From: an uncultured Clostridium sp.
GTDB lineage: Bacteria > Bacillota_A > Clostridia > TANB77 > CAG-508
DNA length: 7,259 nucleotides
NCBI GenBank assembly: GCA_938045355.1
Contig: CALIMU010000134.1
Span: 1 to 7,259, forward strand
Reading direction: 5' to 3'
Shown: positions 1-5,759 of the stretch, piece by piece
Layout: every line of letters begins with the position of its first letter
Position numbering within the stretch: the first letter of the stretch is position 1
Made by a program: the position numbers and the translations under genes
Notes under the pieces: generated by a model
Databases searched by the model: none
Seen by the model: the letters and a program-made list of their open reading frames with translations, nothing else
What the model was told of the DNA's origin: nothing

Positions 1-251
1 TTATTTTCTCTATACAATATTCCAGATGTATTAAAAAATGATTTTATTTCATCTCTTGTAATATCTGATATTTTTTTATCATATTTAGTTTCTATAATTT
101 TAGACATTTCTTCTAAATTTGGTTTTTCAGTTATAATATCTTTTAATTCTAATTCTATATTTTTATTCCTTGCTATATTTTCTTCCAAATATTTTATTGC
201 TTTTTTACAAGTTGAACATCTATTATAGCAATATACAATAACTTTTTTCAT
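1..251 (-). CDS. ArsC/Spx-family thioredoxin-fold protein (3' end beyond window)
   Basis: The reading frame from ATG 251-249 stays open to the window edge, giving 83 residues that begin MKKVIVYCYNRCSTCKKA. The CSTC motif after a first beta strand and the later FFNTSGILYRE segment are hallmarks of the ArsC/Spx family, small thioredoxin-fold proteins that act either as glutaredoxin-linked arsenate reductases or as RNA-polymerase-binding redox regulators (Spx). The CxxC spacing and NTSG motif fit both branches, and the missing C-terminal third prevents a choice. An AGAGGAAAA ribosome binding site lies about 8 bases upstream of the ATG. The gene starts 22 bases after the mltG stop, so it is probably the next cistron of the operon. 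It contains a normal TCT GGA dicodon (NTSG motif) with no extra C, a useful internal control for the frameshift sites elsewhere. The family call is firm; the specific function is open. Confidence 0.85.
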   Translation of the reverse strand, partial: MKKVIVYCYNRCSTCKKAIKYLEENIARNKNIELELKDIITEKPNLEEMSKIIETKYDKKISDITRDEIKSFFNTSGILYREN

Positions 252-273
252 TATTACTGTTTTCCTCTCTTAT

Positions 274-1534
274 TTATTGATATACAAACCATAATCCTTT
301 TGCTTTTAATTCTTTTATAAGTGCATTATGTTCTGCATTTGTTTTTGTTGTATATAATTTTCCATTTTTATCTGATACAAAAAATAATTCATCAGATGGT
401 GTGTAATTCTTAAGTAAGTCTATTACTGCCGCTATACTTGTCTTACTTGGCATACATATAGGTCCTACAGGTAATTTTCCATTCATATTTGGACCTCTTG
501 TATTATATGGATTATATGTTTGGATTTCTTTTTGTCTTAAATCTCTTTCTGACATCTTTACTCCAAATGCATAATATGTTGTAACATCACTTCCGAAGAC
601 TCATCTTTTTATTTATTCTATTCATAAATATTTTTGCTACTATTTCTCTATCTGTTAAAGTTTTTTCTTCTGATTTAGTCTTTGATGTTCCTGCTTCTAA
701 TTCTATAATAGATGCAAGTGTTAATACTTCATGTATTGTAAGTTTTTTCTTATCTGTTATATTTTTATAGTCTACTAATTTCTTTTCTGTATGTTTTAAC
801 ATTGTATCTATTATTGTTTCTATTCCAACTTCTTTATTATCAAATATATATGTATCTGGGAATAGATATCCTTCAAGTGGATAATATATATCTTTATTTG
901 TTACAGTATCATAATCTATAAACCAGTATTTTTCTGAAAGTTTTTTAATATATTCTTTATCTTTCATTTTATTTAAAAATTGTTCTTTTGTATTTACTGT
1001 GACTTTTTCAACAACTTCTGCTAAATCTGTCATTGTTTTTCCTTCTAATAATTGTAATTTTATTTCTTCTTTATTTACATCACCTTTTACAAGTTTTTCT
1101 ACAATTGTTTTTACATCATTTTCTGTATTAAACTTATATCTTCCTTGTTTAAATGAAGATTTTCCTGTTATTTTTGTATATAAATTAAAAATATTTTCAT
1201 CTTTAATTGCTCCCTTTTCTTTTAAAAGTTTTGCAATTCCTTTAACAGTATCACCTTTTTCTACTAATAATTTTATATCTTTTCCTTCACCTTTTTTACT
1301 TACTGGACTTAATCCATTATTATATATTCCTAAAAAGATTAATCCTATAATCAACATTGCTGCTATTATTGATATTACAACTATTAATATTGTTTTATTA
1401 TTCTTTCTACCTATTTTATTATTTTTTCTACTATTTTTAGGTCTTTGACTATAATCTACAACTATACTATTATCTATAATTGCATCTTCATCTATATATT
1501 CTCTTTCGTCATTCTCAAACATGTTATCATCCAT
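274..1534 (-). CDS. mltG: Endolytic murein transglycosylase MltG, one +1 frameshift site
   Basis: MltG (YceG-like) cleaves nascent peptidoglycan strands at the outer face of the membrane and helps set glycan length. The N-terminus is a charged cytoplasmic tail (1-47), followed by one membrane segment (about 48-71), a LysM-like region with VEKGDTVKGIAKLLKEKG (about 90-107), and the catalytic domain. ASIIE places the probable catalytic Glu at residue 278. The zero frame ends at TGA 589-587 after residue 315, just past INKKMSL. Skipping the C at 595 gives LGSDVTTYYAFG and the rest of the domain (YNTRG, LPVGPI, then a TTKTNAEHN ending), for 419 residues with the stop at 276-274. Both halves are needed for a normal MltG, so this is one gene. 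AAGGAGAG sits 6 bases from the ATG. It starts 29 bases after the GH18-like gene and precedes the ArsC/Spx gene. Confidence 0.93.
592..598 (-). other. +1 frameshift site CTT-CGG-A in mltG
   Basis: The coding strand reads AGT CTT CGG AAG TGA in the zero frame, with termination two codons later. Dropping the C at 595 gives AGT CTT GGA AGT GAT (SLGSD), the conserved MltG segment. The protein continues for 106 residues in the +1 frame to the family-typical C-terminus. Confidence 0.85.
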
Positions 1535-1563
1535 ATATTTCTCTCCTTATTTCTTAAAATAGA

Positions 1564-2781
1564 TTAATATGTATAATCTACCATTTTTCTAATTGTATCT
1601 GATAATATATTATCATTTGGCATTACTAATTTTTTCCCTGTTTCTTTAAGTCTTGGCTTTAATTCTGTCACAAATCTTATAAATGCTCTTGTATCTTGTA
1701 CATTCTTAACTTCTAATACTAACCCTTTCATATTATATTCTGATAAAGTTTTAAGTATATTTGTTATAAGTGTATTTCTTTTTTCAAAAGTTACTAAATC
1801 ACCAATTATTTCTGATTCCTTATTTTCTTCTAATACAAAATGACCATATGGTATTATATTTTCTTCTACTAACTTCGAAAAATATGTAGAATATGATTTA
1901 TTATTTTTATCATATTTTACTTGTATATTCCCATTTTCTTTTATTATAAAATTTGAAACAAGTGCTATATTTGTTTTATTATTATCTTTTTTTACATTTT
2001 CAAAATTCATCTTATAATCATTATAATTTGTTATAATATTTACATTCTTTTTTTCTTCTTGTTTATAATCTTCTCTTATAACTGTTTTTGTTTCAATCTT
2101 ATTTTCTTGAATATAACCAACTTCTATTTTTTCTGTCATACCTTTTATAAATCCTGATTGTTTACCAATATATATAAGATTTTCTGTATTACTTACATTT
2201 GTAATATCACCACCTATTAAACTTGGAATAGATTTTAATTTTTCTTCTGATTTTAATTTAAAAATTTCATATCTCTTTGATTTTGAAAATACTGCAACCT
2301 TATTTTCATATGTTTTTACATCAAGTTCATATATATCTTTTATTGCATCTATAGGTATAAATACTTTTCCTTGTTTCTTATATGGTGCTTTTGGAAGAGT
2401 TACCTCACTTCCATTTAAATTCATAATATTATTATCTATTGTTAACATTCCTACATGTGTATCATTTGTTGTTATAATTTGACCTTTTGTTTCTTCATAT
2501 ATCAAATTATTATCAAATATATTTTTTATATCTGTCATTGTAATAAAATATACATATTCATCTTTTTGAGTTTCATCCTTTTTTTCTCTCTCAATTTCAT
2601 TTGTAAGTTTTACCTTTTCACCATTATAATAAAATATATTTTTATATTTTTCTGTTTGCATATTATTTGATATTATTATTACAAAAAGTACCATACATAC
2701 AAAAAATAGCATTACATATATTCTTTCCATTGGTTTTTTAGGTATTTTCTTTTTTTCTGAATATACTCTACCGTATTCCAC
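1564..2781 (-). CDS. Membrane-anchored Cu-amine-oxidase-like-N / degenerate GH18-like protein, probably truncated
   Basis: 405 residues starting at GTG (AGAGGTGG at 2792-2785 is well placed for it). A basic tail is followed by one membrane segment (about 21-38), so the rest is extracellular. Residues about 75-168 (ITTNDTHVGMLTIDNNIM, a VNG-like LNGSEVTL, then VFIPIDAIKDIY) resemble the copper-amine-oxidase N-terminal-like domain common in Firmicute cell-surface proteins. A weak SH3-like stretch follows (about 185-225), then a part that resembles the first half of a GH18 barrel (ALVSNFIIKENGNIQVKY, then YNMKGLVLEVKNV). In GH18 enzymes the GLVLEVKN position normally holds DxxDxDxE; here the terminal acid is Lys359, so chitinase-type catalysis is unlikely. 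The protein stops at MVDYTY, where a GH18 barrel would still have several strands to go, with no CGG nearby to suggest a hidden frameshift. It is either a truncated relic or a non-catalytic wall-binding protein. Domain calls are by eye. Confidence 0.6.
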   Translation of the reverse strand: MEYGRVYSEKKKIPKKPMERIYVMLFFVCMVLFVIIISNNMQTEKYKNIFYYNGEKVKLTNEIEREKKDETQKDEYVYFITMTDIKNIFDNNLIYEETKGQIITTNDTHVGMLTIDNNIMNLNGSEVTLPKAPYKKQGKVFIPIDAIKDIYELDVKTYENKVAVFSKSKRYEIFKLKSEEKLKSIPSLIGGDITNVSNTENLIYIGKQSGFIKGMTEKIEVGYIQENKIETKTVIREDYKQEEKKNVNIITNYNDYKMNFENVKKDNNKTNIALVSNFIIKENGNIQVKYDKNNKSYSTYFSKLVEENIIPYGHFVLEENKESEIIGDLVTFEKRNTLITNILKTLSEYNMKGLVLEVKNVQDTRAFIRFVTELKPRLKETGKKLVMPNDNILSDTIRKMVDYTY

Positions 2782-2784
2782 TTA

Positions 2785-2792
2785 CCACCTCT
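2785..2792 (-). promoter_or_regulatory. Ribosome binding site deciding a GTG start
   Basis: AGAGGTGG lies between the transketolase stop (2797-2795) and GTG 2781-2779, with AGAGG six bases from the start. No in-frame ATG lies near it; the next methionine is residue 18 (PMERIY), which would remove the basic tail before the membrane segment. Confidence 0.65.
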
Positions 2793-2794
2793 AA

Positions 2795-3779
2795 TTATTT
2801 AAATAATTTTAATACTTTTTTAAGTATTGTTTTTTCTCCCAATCCGAATTTTTCTAATACCTCTAAAGGTTTTCCTGATTTTCCAAATTCAGTTGTTCCT
2901 ATTTTTGTTATCTTTCTTAAATTTATTATTTCATTTTCCTCTTTTGTAATAGTATCAGATATTATACTTCCGAAGTCCTCCATATATACTATGATCTTCA
3001 ATTGTAACTATTTTAGCATTATTTACAATATTTAAAATATTTACAACAAGTTCTTCATTAAATGGTTTTAATCTTATAACATCTATAACAAGTGCATTAA
3101 TACCATATTCTTCATTAAGCCTTTTTTGAACATTATATACAATATCTATCATATCTCCCATTGTAAATAATATTACATCATGTTTTTTAAGGTCTATATC
3201 TTTTATACCTTTTATAATCATTCCTTTTTCAATATTTTTATCTAATTCTTTTTCTGATAAACTTTCATAATATTCATCTGTTTCCATTCTATATAATCTT
3301 ACATATGTTGGATTATTATCTTTTGATATTTTTTCTATCAATTTTTTAGTTATCCTATCTGTAGATGCTGTATATACATACATATTAGGAAGTGCTCTCA
3401 TAAGTGATATATCTTCAAGCATTTGATGTGTTGCTCCGATCTTCTCCGAAGTGTTAAACCTGCATGTGTTGCAACTAATTTTACATTGCTTTCAGAATAT
3501 GCAACACTACATCTTATTTGATCATATACTCTTCCTGTTAAAAATGCTGCAAAGCTTGATGCAAATACAGTTTTTCCTGTTTTTGACATTCCGGCTTGCC
3601 ATTCCTATCATATTTTGTTCTGAAATACCTACATTAAAAAATCTATCTTTAAACATATTTCCAAAAATATTTGTTTTAGTTGAGCTTGAAAGATCTGCAT
3701 CAAATACAACAATCTTCTTATCTTTTTTCCCTAATTCTTCTAATATTTCTCCATAACTTTGTCTTGTTGCTTTTTTCAT
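2795..3779 (-). CDS. tkt: Transketolase C-terminal half (pyrimidine-binding and C domains), four +1 frameshift sites
   Basis: This is the second subunit of a split transketolase, which moves two-carbon units between pentose-phosphate sugars with thiamine pyrophosphate. Five zero-frame pieces join exactly when one C is skipped at each of 3593, 3448, 3438 and 2972: 985 bases minus 4 is 327 codons, giving 326 residues. The joined protein contains DADLSSST, then [13 protein letters not shown] with the TPP-activating Glu at 54, [33 protein letters not shown], and the C-terminal [12 protein letters not shown] and [11 protein letters not shown] segments. All are in family order and at family-typical length. 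Each frameshift falls on a Gly: G63, G111, G114, G269. The ATG overlaps the stop of the N-half by one base (TAATG) behind a strong AAGGAGGT, so the two halves are translationally coupled. The intact motif order across five frames argues against decay. Confidence 0.93.
2969..2975 (-). other. +1 frameshift site CTT-CGG-A, transketolase C-half (G269)
   Basis: The zero frame reads GGA GGA CTT CGG AAG TAT and ends at a TGA three codons later (stop at 2957-2955). Skipping C2972 gives GGA GGA CTT GGA AGT (YGGLGSIISD), a conserved transketolase C-domain segment. Confidence 0.85.
3435..3441 (-). other. +1 frameshift site GAT-CGG-A, transketolase C-half (G114)
   Basis: Skipping C3438 gives GAA GAT GGA GCA ACA CAT CAA, the family signature EDGATHQ. 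Without the skip the frame terminates a few codons later. It follows the neighbouring site by ten bases. Confidence 0.85.
3445..3451 (-). other. +1 frameshift site CTT-CGG-A, transketolase C-half (G111)
   Basis: Skipping C3448 gives TTA ACA CTT GGA GAA GAT (LTLGED; most family members have LTVGED). Its zero-frame reading would be the unlikely run LRRRSEQ. Confidence 0.85.
3590..3596 (-). other. +1 frameshift site AGC-CGG-A, transketolase C-half (G63)
   Basis: Skipping C3593 gives ATG GCA AGC GGA ATG TCA (MASGMSKTGK), matching the usual IAAG(M/L) motif after the catalytic SEQNM. This is one of two sites where the preceding codon ends in C rather than T. Confidence 0.83.
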
Positions 3780-4588
3780 TATATGGCACCTCCTTCTAAT
3801 TCTTTTAATCCTCTTAAATATTCATCTTCATTTGGTGCTTTTCCGATGCCATGTATTCTTATTTTCCATAAAAGATATTCCCTTACCTTTTATAGTTTTT
3901 GCAATTATTATATTTGTTTTATCTTTTGATAAATTATTTTGAAACAAATTTAATATCTCTTCAATATTATGTCCTTGTATTTCATGTACTTTAAAATTAT
4001 AACTTTGTAATTTTTGTTTTAATGGATATATATTCATTATATCTGTAACATATCCGGTCTAATTGTACATTATTTGCATCTATTATAACAATTAAATTTT
4101 CCGGATTATATTTAGAAATTGCAAGCAATGCTTCCCAAATATTTCCTTCTTGCATTTCTCCGATCACCTACTACAACATAAACTTTTCCTTTTTCTTTAG
4201 AAAGTTTCTTACCGAAGTGCCATTCCGAAGCCCTACAGATAAACCTTGTCCTAAAGACCCTGTTGCTACTTTTACTCCTTTTGTATGTATTGATGGATGG
4301 CCTTCTAATGTTCCATCTATTTTTCTAAATCCATCTATCTCTTTTTTTGTTATAATTTTATTTAAATATAATGCTGAATATAATGCTGGACTTGCATGTC
4401 CTTTTGAAAATATTATTTCATCTTTTTTTATATCAAAATCTTGCATTATAACAGAAAGTACATCTGCTATGGACATACTTCCTCCTATATGTCCGAGATT
4501 TTGCATTATATACCATATTTAAAATATTTATTCTTAATTTTTTAGCATATTCTCTTATCTTATCTATCTTTCCATCATTTTTTTTCAT
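3779..4588 (-). CDS. tkt: Transketolase N-terminal half (TPP pyrophosphate-binding domain), six +1 frameshift sites
   Basis: First subunit of the split transketolase; it binds the TPP diphosphate and Mg. From ATG 4588-4586 (weak AAAGGAAAA upstream), skipping single C residues at 4495, 4227, 4214, 4162, 4056 and 3845 turns 810 bases into 268 codons, a 267-residue protein. Motifs appear in family order: [13 protein letters not shown] (G32), [47 protein letters not shown] (G121, G125), VVVGDGEMQEG (G142), then [12 protein letters not shown] (G177) and [13 protein letters not shown] (G247). The GDG...NN metal/TPP motif is only complete after the 4162 skip. The TAA (3781-3779) overlaps the C-half ATG by one base. 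Six shifts in 267 codons leave no long stretch translatable in one frame, yet no catalytic residue appears lost, which argues for recoding rather than a pseudogene. Confidence 0.93.
3788..3795 (-). promoter_or_regulatory. Strong ribosome binding site for the transketolase C-half inside the N-half
   Basis: AAGGAGGT is eight bases before ATG 3779-3777, within the last codons of the N-half (LEGGAI). Together with the TAATG stop-start overlap it indicates coupled, near-equimolar translation of the two halves. Confidence 0.8.
3842..3848 (-). other. +1 frameshift site CAT-CGG-A, transketolase N-half (G247)
   Basis: Skipping C3845 gives ACA TGG CAT GGA AAA GCA CCA (TWHGKAP), a classic transketolase N-half motif. 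The unshifted frame reads HRKSTK and stops at TGA 3830-3828. Confidence 0.87.
4053..4059 (-). other. +1 frameshift site GAC-CGG-A, transketolase N-half (G177)
   Basis: Skipping C4056 gives CAA TTA GAC GGA TAT GTT (QLDGYV), directly after the TPP-binding NN of DANNVQ. The preceding codon is GAC, so the pyrimidine here is C. Confidence 0.85.
4159..4165 (-). other. +1 frameshift site GAT-CGG-A in the TPP-binding GDG motif (G142)
   Basis: Skipping C4162 gives GTA GGT GAT GGA GAA ATG (VGDGEM), the invariant GDG of TPP enzymes. Elsewhere in the same gene GAT GGA is written without an extra C (near 4311 and 4331), so the dicodon itself does not force the insertion. Confidence 0.87.
4211..4217 (-). 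other. +1 frameshift site CTT-CGG-T, transketolase N-half (G125)
   Basis: This is the only site followed by T. The zero frame is CTT CGG TAA, with a stop directly after CGG; skipping C4214 gives CTT GGT AAG (ALGKK). It lies 13 bases after the 4227 site. Confidence 0.85.
4224..4230 (-). other. +1 frameshift site CTT-CGG-A, transketolase N-half (G121)
   Basis: Skipping C4227 gives GTA GGG CTT GGA ATG GCA (VGLGMA), the conserved helix after the GSLGQG loop. The zero frame would read GLRNGTS. Confidence 0.85.
4492..4498 (-). other. +1 frameshift site TCT-CGG-A, transketolase N-half (G32)
   Basis: Skipping C4495 joins the N-terminal 31 residues (ending YNAKS) to GHIGGSMS, giving the standard AKSGHIGG motif. 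An apparent ATG-initiated frame beginning at 4506 overlaps the junction but would miss the family's N-terminal helix. Confidence 0.85.
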
Positions 4589-4627
4589 AATTTTCCTTTT
4601 CTTTCGTATAATTAAAGTTTTAAAATA

Positions 4628-5167
4628 TTAAAGTATTATATATCCTGCAAGTATTCTTAATATAAATATTGGTGATATATATACTCCTGTATATTTTTCT
4701 ATATTTACTTTAAGTTTATTATATTCATCTATTGTCCATAATATCCCATTTATTACTGCATCTTCTGGTAATCTATCTATTTTATTAATATATGCATAAT
4801 TTACTTCTGGAGTATTAAACATTTTTTCTAATATCATCTTATCATAAGGCTTATTCTTATCAAATTCTTTTTCTATATCAACATATAACTTGGAAACAAT
4901 TCTTTTATTATCATCTAATAATGTTATTGCCAAAAATTTAATATTACCTATATCTTGTTTTTTCTTTTTTATATGTATATATCCTTCACTTTTAGATACT
5001 TTTGCCTCTACAACTGCAATATCTTCTGAAATTTCTTTTTCTATCCCTACATATAAGTCTCTAAATGAACTTTTAAACATCATACTTGCTATTATTGGTA
5101 TTACATATATACATATTGCTATTATTATAACTGTAGTTATAATTCTTCTTAATTTAATTCCTTTCAA
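4628..5167 (-). CDS. Unrecognised membrane protein
   Basis: 179 residues from a TTG start; AAGGAGAG is six bases upstream and no better start is nearby. A basic N-terminus (KGIKLRR) precedes one membrane segment (about 9-30). The middle (about 40-155) is charged and soluble, with a KKKK run and alternating hydrophobic residues that could form beta strands. The last 20 residues (YISPIFILRILAGYIIL) are hydrophobic and may form a second membrane segment. I do not recognise a family. It contains no CGG codon and its frame is uninterrupted. It sits 61 bases after the second pilin-like gene and 39 bases before transketolase, so it is probably co-transcribed, with a possible internal promoter just upstream. 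Confidence 0.7.
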   Translation of the reverse strand: MKGIKLRRIITTVIIIAICIYVIPIIASMMFKSSFRDLYVGIEKEISEDIAVVEAKVSKSEGYIHIKKKKQDIGNIKFLAITLLDDNKRIVSKLYVDIEKEFDKNKPYDKMILEKMFNTPEVNYAYINKIDRLPEDAVINGILWTIDEYNKLKVNIEKYTGVYISPIFILRILAGYIIL

Positions 5168-5173
5168 AACAAT

Positions 5174-5181
5174 CTCTCCTT
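5174..5181 (-). promoter_or_regulatory. Ribosome binding site deciding a TTG start
   Basis: AAGGAGAG followed by ATTGTT and then TTG 5167-5165. The spacing of six bases and the absence of an ATG or GTG nearby support the TTG start. Confidence 0.65.
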
Positions 5182-5197
5182 CTAATTATATAGCTAC

Positions 5198-5206
5198 ATT
5201 ATAGCA
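5198..5206 (-). promoter_or_regulatory. Possible internal promoter (extended -10)
   Basis: TGC TATAAT on the minus strand is a perfect extended -10 (TGNTATAAT), 31 bases before the TTG start of the membrane protein. No convincing -35 is seen 17 bases upstream. It could give the downstream genes, including transketolase, extra transcription. In sequence this AT-rich, chance -10 matches are common. Confidence 0.4.
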
Positions 5207-5228
5207 TAAAAGCCATATTATTAAAACT

Positions 5229-5750
5229 TTAGATTTCTTTAACAATTCTTACATCTTTCCCCATATATGTAATTTTTTTATTAGGTAATAATATAGCATC
5301 TCCTGAATAATATTCAGCACATATATTATTTAAGTTTTCCTTTTCTGACAACTTAAATTCTAATTTAGTCAATTCTTCATAAATAGTTTTAAGTGAATTC
5401 ATTGATATAAATTTGGGATTAATATTTTTTTCTGTTTTTAACTTGTCCTGAAATTTCTTGTAATTTTCTGAATTATCTCTTAAATAATTATTTAATTCAC
5501 TTTCATTTATCCCTGTATTTAATGTAAGTCTACTTAAATAGCTATTTTTTTGTGCTTCTGGAAAAGTTTCTATTTTAAGTCTTACTTCTTCTATTACTTG
5601 TCCTATAATACTTGCATCATTTCTAAAAGCTTCTATTTTAGCCCTTTGTATATTTTCAAAACCTGTATTTACTGCAAATGTAACAATTATTAGAAGTATT
5701 GCTATAGATATAACAAGTGATGTCATTGTTACTCCCAATTTTCTTTTCAT
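5229..5750 (-). CDS. Type IV pilin-like protein with N-terminal membrane helix
   Basis: 173 residues. The N-terminus MKRKLGVTMTSLVISIAI resembles a class III signal: a short basic leader, Gly6 as the possible prepilin peptidase cleavage residue, then a hydrophobic helix (about 7-28). The Glu normally at +5 of the mature pilin is Ser, so the usual methylation/assembly residue is missing. A long amphipathic, charged region follows (FENIQRAKIEAFRNDASIIG and on) with heptad-like leucines to about residue 150, and a short C-terminal strand (ITYMGKDVRIV). A GGGGAAAAG-type binding site lies in the 9-base gap after the PPIase stop, so the pair is co-transcribed. It may be a minor pilin of the same system as the pilin-like gene at the right end, or simply a single-pass membrane protein; the missing Glu leaves this open. 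Confidence 0.6.
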   Translation of the reverse strand: MKRKLGVTMTSLVISIAILLIIVTFAVNTGFENIQRAKIEAFRNDASIIGQVIEEVRLKIETFPEAQKNSYLSRLTLNTGINESELNNYLRDNSENYKKFQDKLKTEKNINPKFISMNSLKTIYEELTKLEFKLSEKENLNNICAEYYSGDAILLPNKKITYMGKDVRIVKEI

Positions 5751-5759
5751 CTTTTCCCC

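Noticed and set aside
999..1448. Plus-strand open frames here and at 2455-2670, 3451-3756, 4217-4522, 4890-5204 and 5717-5923
   Set aside because: They are antisense to well-supported minus-strand genes, have low-complexity Phe/Ile/Leu-rich translations, and lack binding sites or family motifs.
2843..2848. TTCGGA as a thirteenth shift site
   Set aside because: Here the frame is TTC GGA (EKFGLGEK in the transketolase C-half), so CGG is not in the A-site frame, and the protein runs through without a shift. It serves as a control.
4099..4104. CCGGAA as a shift site
   Set aside because: The frame is CCG GAA (YNPENL) and the gene continues correctly; CGG is out of frame.
2795..4588. Transketolase region as a decayed pseudogene or a set of small separate genes
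   Set aside because: All interruptions are the same one-base C before a Gly codon, all catalytic motifs survive in order, and the corrected lengths are family-typical. Decay would give mixed substitutions, deletions and stops. Apparent starts at 3001, 3422, 3589, 4037 and 4506 are internal methionines or lie after a shift.
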